Assembly: GCF_001436255.1 (NCBI RefSeq)
Contig: NZ_AZEI01000013.1
Location: forward strand, 1 to 57,648
Reading direction: 5' to 3'
DNA length: 57,648 nt
Source of the DNA: Lentilactobacillus rapi DSM 19907 = JCM 15042
GTDB lineage: Bacteria; Bacillota; Bacilli; Lactobacillales; Lactobacillaceae
Part shown: piece after piece, positions 7,530-15,328 of the stretch
How the letters are laid out: every line of letters begins with the position of its first letter
Position numbering within the stretch: position 1 is the stretch's first letter
Program-made: the position numbers and the translations under genes
Notes under the pieces: model-generated
Told to the model about the DNA's origin: nothing
Seen by the model: only the letters and a program-made list of their open reading frames with translations
Database searches by the model: none

Positions 7530-9536
7530 ATGGAAGAAAAGTACACCTGGCGACCGATTTTTAAAGAACTGAGTCGTAAGCTTTTGGATTATCGCGATCA
7601 CCAAGATGAGCTTTTGAATATGGGGTCAAAAGCGCTTCGCAATGGGGATATGAAAGATTTTTCTGATTTACACATGATCGATCCGTTTACATTCTTTGGG
7701 GCGTTCATGCGCAGTGGGGCGGTTCCTAATCGATTACATATTTTAAGGGATATCAAAGACAAAATGGGATTGGATTCGAAAATGCCAACTGATCTTGCCG
7801 GACTCCCGACATTGAACCCAATGCAGGCGTGGTTTTGTTTCCCTGGCAGCACAGTGGCAGAAATTAATAACTTTTGGAATCTGTTTGAAGATACCCTTAA
7901 TCTGGATCTAACTGATGGAGAAAGTCAAAGTCGTTTTATTAGTGATTACCACAAAATTTATACCATGAAAGGTATTCATTCTAGAACCACGTCAGGTCTC
8001 TTCTGGGTTCGCCCAGACCTGTTCTTTAGTCTGGATAATGCAAACACCGGTTATCTGTTTGAATTGATAGACAGACAGTCACTTTCAAAAATTGAGGATC
8101 AGATTAAACATGTGAAGAAGAGTGCATCTGGAACTGACTATCTTAATTTTTGCAATGATATGAAGGCTTTACTCAATAAATTTCAGCTTAATTTCGTTGA
8201 ATATAGTGATAAAGCTTATTTGGACAAGGATTTGCCCCACTATTATTGGATGAATTGTAATCCAGCTATCTGGGATGTATCCAGCGAAGAAGAACAAAGC
8301 ATTCAAAGTTATACCAAGAAGAACGAGAGTGGAAATTCCAGAAGAATGGCCTCGGCCTTCAATGAAATTAAAGAAGGGGATCCAGTTATCGGGTATGTGT
8401 CATCTCCAAGAAAAAATGTGACAACCTTATTAACTGCTGTCCAATCTAATAATCAATCTGAAATTATGGTTCGGGTGGACAAGCAATTGACTCATCCAAT
8501 TGTTTCGGAAGAACTGGCTAAAGATCCAATTGTAGGTCCATTTTACAATGGTACTAAGCAAGGCAGCCTTTTCCGTATGCGTAAGGTTGAATATGATCAG
8601 ATCCTGAAACTAAGTCAGTTAAGTGGAAATGACACCGTTATCGAGTCGGCTAACAAAATAATCCCTTATACTGAGGAAAATTTTCTCAACGAAGTATTGC
8701 TATCCAATGATCAATTACATCAACTCGAAAGATTATTAATTCGCAAGAAAAACTTAATTCTTCAGGGACCTCCTGGTGTTGGTAAGTCATTTATTGCTAA
8801 ACGGCTTGCTAAGGTGATGTTGGATGATCAAGTGGATTCGTCAGAACATATTAAAATGGTCCAATTTCATCAAAGCTATGGTTACTCAAATTTAATGATG
8901 GGTTATGTGCCTTCAGGGGATGGCTTTAAGCTTCAACATGGGGTGTTTTACCGCCTTGTCCAGGAAGCCATTCAACATCCTAACGAGAAATATTTCTTCT
9001 TAATAGATGAGATTAATCGAGGTAATGTTTCAAAAATCTTTGGTGAATTATTGATGCTAATTGAAGCAGATAAGCGAAGTTCTAGTAATTCTGTCACGCT
9101 ACTGGATGGGTCAACTTTCTATATTCCTAACAATATCTATTTAATTGGAACCATGAATACGGCTGATCGTGGGTTAACACGAATGAACTACGCTTTAAGA
9201 CGCAGATTTAGTTTTTACACCATTCATCCGGCTTTCAATTCACTGAAGTTCCAACAAATATTAGCTCAAGATGATGATCCAACTGCTCATGAGTTGATTG
9301 CTGGTTTACAAGCCCTTAACTCTGATATCGATAAAGATGAGACTCTTGGTAAGGACTTCGAAATTGGCCATAGTTACGTCATGAATGACAATAAAATTGC
9401 CAGCTTGCCATACTTACAAGACTCAGTGTTGTATGATATCATTCCTCAACTTCAAGAGTACTGGCAAGATGAACCGGATAAGGCGAATAGTTATGCTGAA
9501 AGTTTGAAAGAAGAAGTTGGTTTGAATGAAAGATAG
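7530..9536 (+). CDS. mcrB: McrB-like AAA+ GTPase with EVE domain
   Basis: This is the DNA-recognition and motor subunit of a type IV (modification-dependent) restriction system. Residues 1-230 are an uncharacterised N-terminal domain. About 237-362 is an EVE (PUA-like) domain: HYYWMNCNPAIWD opens it and EGDPVIGYVSS follows; EVE domains bind modified bases. The McrB motor follows, with Walker A GPPGVGKS (413-420), Walker B LIDEINRG (491-498), the McrB signature MNTADR (542-547) and arginines RRRF (557-560). The N-domain plus EVE plus AAA order fits EVE-McrB proteins. The stop overlaps the mcrC start by 11 nt, so both are coupled. It is inserted within a ruined GmrSD-like gene. Confidence 0.88.
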   Translation: MEEKYTWRPIFKELSRKLLDYRDHQDELLNMGSKALRNGDMKDFSDLHMIDPFTFFGAFMRSGAVPNRLHILRDIKDKMGLDSKMPTDLAGLPTLNPMQAWFCFPGSTVAEINNFWNLFEDTLNLDLTDGESQSRFISDYHKIYTMKGIHSRTTSGLFWVRPDLFFSLDNANTGYLFELIDRQSLSKIEDQIKHVKKSASGTDYLNFCNDMKALLNKFQLNFVEYSDKAYLDKDLPHYYWMNCNPAIWDVSSEEEQSIQSYTKKNESGNSRRMASAFNEIKEGDPVIGYVSSPRKNVTTLLTAVQSNNQSEIMVRVDKQLTHPIVSEELAKDPIVGPFYNGTKQGSLFRMRKVEYDQILKLSQLSGNDTVIESANKIIPYTEENFLNEVLLSNDQLHQLERLLIRKKNLILQGPPGVGKSFIAKRLAKVMLDDQVDSSEHIKMVQFHQSYGYSNLMMGYVPSGDGFKLQHGVFYRLVQEAIQHPNEKYFFLIDEINRGNVSKIFGELLMLIEADKRSSSNSVTLLDGSTFYIPNNIYLIGTMNTADRGLTRMNYALRRRFSFYTIHPAFNSLKFQQILAQDDDPTAHELIAGLQALNSDIDKDETLGKDFEIGHSYVMNDNKIASLPYLQDSVLYDIIPQLQEYWQDEPDKANSYAESLKEEVGLNER

Positions 9537-10557
9537 AAATATTCGTATCCAAAATATCTTTTATATGCTTGCTTTTGTTTACGATAAATTAAATTACTCC
9601 GGTTTTCAGAAATTAGGAACAGAGGACTTTGAGGATGGTTATGACTTGTTGGGGAAACTATTTTTGCATGCATGTAAGCTTCAGTTAATTCGTGGCTTCC
9701 CACACGATTATCGCGGATATACTGAGAAAACCGCTTATCCCCATGGGCAAATTCAAATGACGGACTCCATTACTCAAGGAGCGTTAATTAACCATCAAGT
9801 TATCGTTCAGGATGATTCTTTTTCTGCCAATATTCCTCAGAATCAACTGGTTAAAATGGTGCTGTCGAGGATTGCTCAAAGCAAAAGCTTTCCCCATGAT
9901 CAACGTCTGTTGGCTAAGAAAATGTGGCGAAATTTTTGGCCAGTTAAAAATATTAATTCAAACGATTATCCAAGCGTTAAACGATACTTACACAGAATGG
10001 GGGAAGATGGCTCGCTGCTGGTTTTATTGTCAGAAATATTAATTGAAGGGAAAATTTTCGCAACAAATAATGAAAATTATAAAATGGCGAATTTTGAAGA
10101 TCAATTGATGAGCAGATTGTATGAAAAGTTTCTTTTAAAGTATTATCAACAACGTTTTTCCAACTATGAAGTAAAATCCGCTTATATTAAATGGGACAAG
10201 CTGGAAAAGGAAACGCCCCATCTGCCAACCATGCATTCTGATGTTCGAATTTGTGGCCAAAATAAGACGGTTATTTTAGACGCCAAATATTATCAGCATT
10301 CGTTACAAAGAAATTTTGATGTCGAAAAGTTTCCTTCGGATAATATGTACCAAATTATTACGTATGTTCTAAATGAAAGTCGGACTGGCTGCAATTCCAA
10401 TGTTGAAGGAATCATTTTATACGCAAAATCCAGTATCGGTGGCCATCCGGATGGTGAAATTCATATTTTGGGTCATCGATTTCGAGTCAAGACTTTGGAT
10501 CTTAATGTTAATTGGCAACAGTTAACAGAACAGTTAGATCGTTTAATTGTATTTTGA
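9526..10557 (+). CDS. mcrC: McrC-like PD-(D/E)xK nuclease subunit
   Basis: McrC docks on the McrB hexamer and supplies the cleavage activity. The 343-residue protein begins with the McrC N-terminal fold (IQNIFYMLAFVYDKLNY) and carries the nuclease motif as Asp239 (HSDVRI), then Asp252 and Lys254 in ILDAKYY, with a conserved Tyr/Gln-rich helix after it (NMYQIITYVLN). Glu200 in the preceding helix (EDQLMSRLYEKF) could complete the site. It overlaps mcrB by 11 nt. All expected catalytic residues are present, so the McrBC pair looks functional. It ends about 10 bp before the DUF1524 remnant. Confidence 0.87.
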   Translation: MKDRNIRIQNIFYMLAFVYDKLNYSGFQKLGTEDFEDGYDLLGKLFLHACKLQLIRGFPHDYRGYTEKTAYPHGQIQMTDSITQGALINHQVIVQDDSFSANIPQNQLVKMVLSRIAQSKSFPHDQRLLAKKMWRNFWPVKNINSNDYPSVKRYLHRMGEDGSLLVLLSEILIEGKIFATNNENYKMANFEDQLMSRLYEKFLLKYYQQRFSNYEVKSAYIKWDKLEKETPHLPTMHSDVRICGQNKTVILDAKYYQHSLQRNFDVEKFPSDNMYQIITYVLNESRTGCNSNVEGIILYAKSSIGGHPDGEIHILGHRFRVKTLDLNVNWQQLTEQLDRLIVF

Positions 10558-10567
10558 TCAGTGTTAA

Positions 10568-11071
10568 TCCAAGAGAGTAGTCGATAGAATAATTCAACAA
10601 GAACTTCCCGATACACTTTGGAATGTTACATTGCCAGATGATCGTTTATCCCACTCTTCTACCCAAGCTAATGTTTGGAAGATCTTTGTCATGAGCCAGG
10701 TCCGCAACCATGATATTGCTTGGTTAGAAAAGGATCATGGAATTCGTGACCTATTGCTTGAACAAGGGAATATCCACCATATTTTTCCGAAAGCATATTT
10801 GAAGAATCACGGTTTTTCTCAAACACAATACAATCAAACTGCCAATTATATTTGGATTACGCAACCACGGAATCTGCAAATTAATGATCGGGCACCGAAG
10901 GACTATTTATCTGATCCGAAAATTACCGAATTTGGAACGGATGCTTCGTTTGCCAGCAATGCGATTCCACAAAGTTTAAAGAATGACGATTATAACGATT
11001 ACCAAGCTTTCTTAAGTGAAAGACGAAAGTTAATGGCTAATAAGATTCATGCTTATTTTAATGAATTGTGA
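10568..11071 (+). pseudogene. GmrSD-like gene, C-terminal DUF1524 (HNH-type) remnant
   Basis: The open frame reads from about 10568 (SKRVVDRIIQQELPDTLWN) to the stop at 11071. It has the DUF1524 active-site motif HHIFPKAYL and typical following segments (NYIWITQPRNLQIND, AFLSERRKLMANKIHAYF). The only start is a TTG at 10631 without a clear ribosome binding site, so it is best read as the tail of the gene whose head lies at 7143-7430; the middle is missing and mcrBC occupies the gap. It could still be made as a small nuclease-like protein of about 146 residues if read through from mcrC. Confidence 0.72.
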
Positions 11072-11351
11072 GTCTTTGTTACAAGTGATAGGGGTAAGTA
11101 AAGATATCAATTGTTGATTGACTTTAACATCATCATTTTTCAAAATTTCCATCGGCGATATTTATCTTATCAAAGCCTGTAGAATTTTTGATATAATTCT
11201 ACATGTTTTAAGAAATTAGACTCACAGAAATTTCCTGATTTACAAAACAGCGTTAAATTTGATTAAAATCAATGCTTTAGGTATAACTTAACCATATGGA
11301 AGAGATTTAGATAACCTGTTATCAGTACTTTATCAAGAAAGGATCATCCAA

Positions 11352-11654
11352 ATGGCCAAACCACAAATAGTGACCTACCCAGCAATCTTCTCTTCAGAGA
11401 AAAGCTCGGCCGCAATCAATGTGCGGTTCCCAGATGTTCCAGACACAATTACTTTTGGAATGAATGAGGCCGAAGCAAGATCGTATGCAAGTGAAGCTTT
11501 GGGATTAGCTCTTACTATTCGGAAATCTTTGCCGCCAGTAACTCCCGTAGAAGATATTGATCTGTCAGCTAATGAGTATGTGGTTATGATTTCAGACGAT
11601 CTGACAAGAGCAGCCAAGGAAGTTGCTGATTACGATAAAGACATTTTAAAGTAA
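11352..11654 (+). CDS. HicB-like orphan antitoxin-family protein, copy B
   Basis: A 100-residue HicB-type protein, about 86 percent identical to the one at 4368. It keeps the usual TYPAIF motif, then INVRFPDVPDTITFG and the alanine-rich helix EARSYASEALGLAL. A GAAAGGA ribosome binding site precedes the start. No hicA is found upstream (only about 280 bp of non-coding DNA after the DUF1524 remnant) or downstream, where a terminator and the convergent hydrolase gene follow. Role without a toxin is unknown. Confidence 0.72.
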   Translation: MAKPQIVTYPAIFSSEKSSAAINVRFPDVPDTITFGMNEAEARSYASEALGLALTIRKSLPPVTPVEDIDLSANEYVVMISDDLTRAAKEVADYDKDILK

Positions 11655-11658
11655 AACA

Positions 11659-11701
11659 AAAGCCTCCTGATTGATTATCCCATCATCAATCTAGGAGGCT
11701 T
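11659..11701. terminator. Bidirectional terminator between hicB copy B and the hydrolase gene
   Basis: AAGCCTCCTGATTGAT pairs with ATCAATCTAGGAGGCTT, about 15 bp of stem. It serves two convergent genes and matches the copy at 4729-4770. Confidence 0.78.
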
Positions 11702-11757
11702 CCACACTTTATACAAGGTCAATAAAAATTTATCTATCTAGAGTTCGGGGAAACACC

Positions 11758-12813
11758 CTATATCGTATTCTCCCCCTCACTCCACTCATCCTTTGCCTCA
11801 AACGGTTCCGCCGTCTCCTTCGAAATAAAACTAAAATAACTAATTCCATCTTTCCACTCGCTTGGATCACCCCATGTAAGTGAGCGTAAGTTCCTGTTGT
11901 CGTAGGTAAAGGCATACAGGATCTTTTTTTTGATGTCGTAGCCGGCGGTGTATTGGGTCCAAGCGACCAGGGTATCGTCATCCTGGTTGATTCGGAGAGA
12001 ACCTTTTGGCGTATTTACCGCCGTCAGCAATTGATACAGTTGGTTCAAGGCTTCATCGTCATCTACCTCAATCGACAGCAATTTGGAGAAGGCGGCTCGT
12101 AAAAATCTGGATTCTGGTTTGTAGTCGGCGGGGATGCCGACCAGACCACTAGTGGGTTCACCTAACTTGATTTGTTCGATTGGCTCATCAACTTTATAGG
12201 TGTAACTGCGGTTGGTAGTGCGTTCCAGCCACGTTTTCAAATTATTCAAGTGCCAATCAAATGTTGGCGCATTGGTAAAGACGCCCAGTGGATTTTCGAA
12301 GATCTTAAAGCCATTTTCAATGGATGGCTCGACTACAATCGAGCGGCCAGTTTCATCGTGGAATACACAGTGTTGCGGAACCGACATCCCCATCATCGGG
12401 CCAGTTTCATTTGTAATGCCAATATCATTGTTCAGCTGATTCTTGATGTCGTCCAAACTCTGATAATGCGTCAAAATCCACGTACATAATTCTTCACCCC
12501 GAATAGCAACTTTACCGGCTGCAGTAATTTCTTCAGTAGGAACGTACTTAAAGAAGTGATCGAAGTAAAACGAACCGCCGCAGATACCATAATCGTTAAT
12601 CCCATCAAGCAGTACCGGTGATTTGTGGATATCCTTTGCCCAGACGATTCCCATAACGTTGGTTTGGGTTTCAAACGGGGTAAAGGTTGACTGAAATTCA
12701 TAACCCTTTGGAATCTTGACACCCGAGTACTCGAAATGTTGTTCAAAGTCCTGGGTCCTTGCCCAGTAAGGATTACCTTGTTTACTAATCAATTCAATAC
12801 CTGTACAAGCCAT
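11758..12813 (-). CDS. Choloylglycine hydrolase family (bile salt hydrolase / penicillin V acylase-like)
   Basis: An Ntn-hydrolase of 351 residues that would cleave a linear amide bond, such as a conjugated bile salt or an acylated amino acid. The start at 12813 is chosen because AAAGGAG lies 8 nt upstream and the family motif follows at once (MACTGIEL). The candidate nucleophile is Cys3, followed by WARTQDFE (Arg and Asp of the active site), GGSFYFDHF, and VFTNAPTFDWHLNNL with the conserved Asn. In most relatives the nucleophile is Cys2, so here an extra Ala would also have to be removed. No signal peptide, so cytoplasmic. Substrate cannot be told. The last 60 codons are duplicated at 4825-5010. 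Confidence 0.82.
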   Translation of the reverse strand: MACTGIELISKQGNPYWARTQDFEQHFEYSGVKIPKGYEFQSTFTPFETQTNVMGIVWAKDIHKSPVLLDGINDYGICGGSFYFDHFFKYVPTEEITAAGKVAIRGEELCTWILTHYQSLDDIKNQLNNDIGITNETGPMMGMSVPQHCVFHDETGRSIVVEPSIENGFKIFENPLGVFTNAPTFDWHLNNLKTWLERTTNRSYTYKVDEPIEQIKLGEPTSGLVGIPADYKPESRFLRAAFSKLLSIEVDDDEALNQLYQLLTAVNTPKGSLRINQDDDTLVAWTQYTAGYDIKKKILYAFTYDNRNLRSLTWGDPSEWKDGISYFSFISKETAEPFEAKDEWSEGENTI

Positions 12814-12878
12814 GTTGCAGCTCCTTTCGAAATGTTGATGTTGCATTTAACCCACGTCCTTCAAATTGACAAACCTGA

Positions 12879-13877
12879 TTAATTTTCCAATTCATCAACG
12901 GCAACGTGTTTCTTAGCGGATGGCATCATTGCGATTCCTGCACCGATCAAGGCAACCAAAGCACCGATAACCGTAACCAAGTAAACTTGGGCGCCGAGTT
13001 GGGGAATCAACCAATCAATTAAGACCGAACCGATTAACTGGCCGGCAGTTGAAGCCAACCCCAGCAGCAATAGCCCCAAGCCGCGAACTAGCAAAGCCAT
13101 CAGAGCAATTGAGAGTAAGCCAAGCGGGCCGCCTAAATACATCCACCAAGCGGTTGGCAGGCTAAACGAAACATCTCCCATTAGAACACGGACGAGTAAA
13201 ACACCACCAAGAACACAGAAACCGATAATAAAGTTCCAGGTGATGGAAACCAACATTGAGCCGGTTTCCTGGGCAACAGCTGAGTTACCGGCAGGTTGCC
13301 AACCGGCTAACAAACCAGCCAGGAAAGGTAAAATGGCTAACGCAATTACTTTAGGAGCTTCCCAGTTGGGGGAAACGACTAATACGGTGGCCACAATTGC
13401 CAATAAGGCGCCTAAAATTCGGGGGAAGTTGAAGTATTGTTTCTCAGGAACGCCGATGCCTAAGCGGTCACAGAGCAGACCGGAAATAACCATGCCAGAA
13501 ATCAAAGTTGTTTGGAAAGTCGCAACGCCTAAAACTGAAGCTGAAGCGCCTTCTGAAAAGACAACCATTGCGCCACAGATGCCGGCAATCCAGTTCCACC
13601 ACGGAATCTTTTTGGCAGCAATTTTACCAGGAATCGAAGCAAATTGTTTTCGAGTTGAACGACGGGCCAAGATGATAACGGCCATCACAACCAATCCAGA
13701 ACCAAAGGAAACGACGGCTGAGGCATTGCCGTCTTTCAATAATTTACCAACCTGACCATTAACGGCTGACTGCATTGGTGACAGCATGCCGGCCAAAATG
13801 GTTGCAATCACTAATAATGGCACAACAACTGTTTTTTCTGTATTTTTCATGTTATTTGTTGATGGTTGATCACTCAT
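12879..13877 (-). CDS. DMT-superfamily transporter with two DUF606 units
   Basis: A membrane protein of about 332 residues with ten hydrophobic segments. It consists of two tandem DUF606-like halves: the first starts VVPLLVIATILAGMLSPMQSAVNGQVG and the second near residue 180 (AILPFLAGLLAGWQPAGNSAVAQ). The repeated motif of a small segment with polar Q/N-G residues is typical. Start is set at MSDQPST (13877) because AAAGGGG lies 8 nt upstream; the longer frame from 13895 has none. It follows a hairpin-repeat array and lies downstream of the amidotransferase-like gene and upstream of the hydrolase, all on the minus strand. Substrate unknown. Confidence 0.78.
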   Translation of the reverse strand: MSDQPSTNNMKNTEKTVVVPLLVIATILAGMLSPMQSAVNGQVGKLLKDGNASAVVSFGSGLVVMAVIILARRSTRKQFASIPGKIAAKKIPWWNWIAGICGAMVVFSEGASASVLGVATFQTTLISGMVISGLLCDRLGIGVPEKQYFNFPRILGALLAIVATVLVVSPNWEAPKVIALAILPFLAGLLAGWQPAGNSAVAQETGSMLVSITWNFIIGFCVLGGVLLVRVLMGDVSFSLPTAWWMYLGGPLGLLSIALMALLVRGLGLLLLGLASTAGQLIGSVLIDWLIPQLGAQVYLVTVIGALVALIGAGIAMMPSAKKHVAVDELEN

Positions 13878-13895
13878 AATGTGTACCCCTTTCAA

Positions 13896-14019
13896 AAGTG
13901 AGCGGATCCAAGCGATTAGAAGTCGGAGCGTAAGCCGCCGCTGAGGAAAATTCCCGATTCTGGAATTTTTCTCAGTGGTGCTTACGTGCAGACTTCTGCT
14001 TGGAGCAGCTGTCCTAAAA
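13896..14019. repeat. 124-bp hairpin repeat, copy 1
   Basis: Begins AAGTGAGCGG and ends CAGCTGTCCTAAAA. The two halves are partly complementary (TTAGAAGTCGGAGCGTAAGC against GCTTACGTGCAGACTTCT), so it can fold into one long imperfect hairpin. It abuts copy 2 directly and ends next to the ribosome binding site of the DUF606 gene. A third copy is at 26960-27082. Confidence 0.82.
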
Positions 14020-14020
14020 C

Positions 14021-14144
14021 AAGTGAGCGGAGTAAAGCAGTTAGAAGTCGGAGTGTAAGTCTCCTCTGAGGAAAATTCCTGATTCTGGAATTTTTCTCGG
14101 AGGTGCTTACATGCAGACTTTTGCTTTGCACAGCTGTCCTAAAA
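14021..14144. repeat. 124-bp hairpin repeat, copy 2
   Basis: Same boundaries and fold as copy 1 (AAGTGAGCGG to CAGCTGTCCTAAAA), in tandem with it after one base. The centre differs slightly between copies but the stem is kept by matched changes (GTAAGTCTCCTC / GAGGTGCTTAC here, GTAAGCCGCCGCTG / CAGTGGTGCTTAC in copy 1), which suggests selection for the fold. Confidence 0.82.
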
Positions 14145-14199
14145 TCTGGTTCATTTTAAATAGCGTTCAATATGATAAGTGGGTTGAAGCGAAACTGAT

Positions 14200-14946
14200 T
14201 TAAGCTAATTCACCAGCTAACCAACTGATGCAACGGGAGAAAAACTCACCGTAGTTATCCCAAGCCATGAAGTCTTGAGAGGCCCAGTGGGGGGCAATGT
14301 CAGTTCCATATGCGAGGGTGCGGCCTTTACCAGCCGTGCCGGTTACTAAGAGGGGCGCCGAATCGGCAGTCATCAAGACTTGGCTGGCAGCTTTGGGTTC
14401 AATGTCTTGGTAGCCTAAAATGACAGGGAATTCACCTAAGCCGCGGGTAATTGGATTATCTTTGGCTTCAAGTGGTCGGACCCCTTGGGGTGACTCAATC
14501 CGATCGTCATAAGGCTTGATGGTAACGGGCAACACATCTTCGATTGGGGAACCATGATAATGGGCTTTGCCTTCAAAGCCGCTAAATGATAAATACCCGC
14601 CGGCCATCATTAGCGCGCCACCTGACTGCACCCATTGTTTGAGCAAAGCTAATCGGTTTACGGAAGGGTTGCCACCAGCAAAGACGCCGTTGGACAGCGT
14701 AAATGAATTTGAACCAATGTCAGAAAGCATGATGACGTCGTACTGGTTGAGTTCAGTTAACGTCCAGGGAAAGTTTTCCGGAACGTCGTGTGCTCGCAAG
14801 TGAGTGACGGTGTGGCCAAGGGCTCGCAATGATTTGAGTAAGTCCTCACAGCCAATTTCTAATTTCGTACTTGTAAATGAATCATATCCTTTGTATTCAG
14901 TCGTGGTTGAGATCCACGATTCACCAGCTAACAATACCTTTGCCAT
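14200..14946 (-). CDS. Glutamine amidotransferase-like protein (DUF1355-type)
   Basis: A 248-residue protein with a class I amidotransferase-like (flavodoxin-like) fold. It begins MAKVLLAGESW, has YDVIMLSDIG near residue 88, ALLKQWVQSGGALMMAGGY near 123, and a final catalytic-domain segment GRTLAYGTDIAPHW near 215. No nucleophilic Cys in a G-x-C-x-G motif is evident, so amidotransferase activity is doubtful; related proteins are annotated only by fold. AGGAGGGA precedes the ATG. It is the first gene after a promoter with a LacI-type operator, so it is probably induced with the peptide genes across the LacI regulator. Confidence 0.72.
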   Translation of the reverse strand: MAKVLLAGESWISTTTEYKGYDSFTSTKLEIGCEDLLKSLRALGHTVTHLRAHDVPENFPWTLTELNQYDVIMLSDIGSNSFTLSNGVFAGGNPSVNRLALLKQWVQSGGALMMAGGYLSFSGFEGKAHYHGSPIEDVLPVTIKPYDDRIESPQGVRPLEAKDNPITRGLGEFPVILGYQDIEPKAASQVLMTADSAPLLVTGTAGKGRTLAYGTDIAPHWASQDFMAWDNYGEFFSRCISWLAGELA

Positions 14947-15076
14947 ACGAAGTTATCCCTCCTAGGAATTGTGATTAAGTCAGATTTGGAAGCATTATCA
15001 GATTGCCAAAGATTGAATGATCATAATTGGGCCCATAAATGCAGCTGTGTTTTCAATCAATAGGGATCTTGGGTTG

Positions 15077-15104
15077 TCAACTGGTAAAGCGCTTTATCAA
15101 TTGA
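15077..15104. promoter_or_regulatory. LacI-type operator O1
   Basis: A 28-bp near-palindrome centred on AAAGC/GCTTT, with half-sites TCAACTGGTAAAGC and GCTTTATCAATTGA (12 of 14 positions symmetric). It lies about 40-60 bp downstream of the predicted start of the minus-strand promoter, where a repressor would block elongation or loop to O2. Confidence 0.72.
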
Positions 15105-15145
15105 CCAAATAAAAATGCGTCGCTTCCTACGCTTTTTACACCTGT

Positions 15146-15173
15146 AGAATATCATGTTTTAAAATTATGTCAA
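15146..15173 (-). promoter_or_regulatory. Sigma-A promoter for the amidotransferase-like unit
   Basis: TTGACA (15173-15168), a 16-bp spacer and TATTCT (15151-15146) on the minus strand, between operators O1 and O2. Confidence 0.6.
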
Positions 15174-15255
15174 CTGATATCACATGTACAAAATGTAAGA
15201 AATTACATTAGAATCCTATGGAAACACCGGTTGACGCAGATAATAATTATTTTGA

Positions 15256-15275
15256 TTGATAAAGCGGTTTATCAA
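15256..15275. promoter_or_regulatory. LacI-type operator O2
   Basis: TTGATAAAGC / GGTTTATCAA, a 20-bp palindrome with one asymmetric position. It shares the core with O1; the centres are 175 bp apart, a distance that allows looping across the promoter. Confidence 0.68.
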
Positions 15276-15288
15276 GCAAAATAAAAAA

Positions 15289-15328
15289 AGTGATGTTAAA
15301 ATACATGTTATATATTTTAACATCACTT
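15289..15328 (-). terminator. Terminator of the LacI-family gene
   Basis: AGTGATGTTAAAATA pairs with TATTTTAACATCACT (15 bp), followed on the minus strand by a run of seven T. The stem overlaps the stop codon of the regulator. Confidence 0.85.

Larger units (their letters stand above)
11332..11951 (+). repeat. Island-flanking direct repeat, copy B
   Basis: Counterpart of the segment at 4348-5015: HicB-like gene, terminator and hydrolase 3' end in the same order and orientation. Here the hydrolase gene is intact beyond the repeat boundary, so this side keeps the original arrangement. Confidence 0.8.

Noticed and set aside
13240-13755. 171-residue open frame on the plus strand
   Set aside because: It lies entirely antisense to the DUF606 transporter gene, has no ribosome binding site and a low-complexity composition typical of shadow frames.
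15083-15098. cre box
   Set aside because: GGTAAAGCGCTTTATC has a CG centre but fails the TG and CA ends of the cre consensus; its long symmetry and the neighbouring LacI-family gene point to a specific operator.
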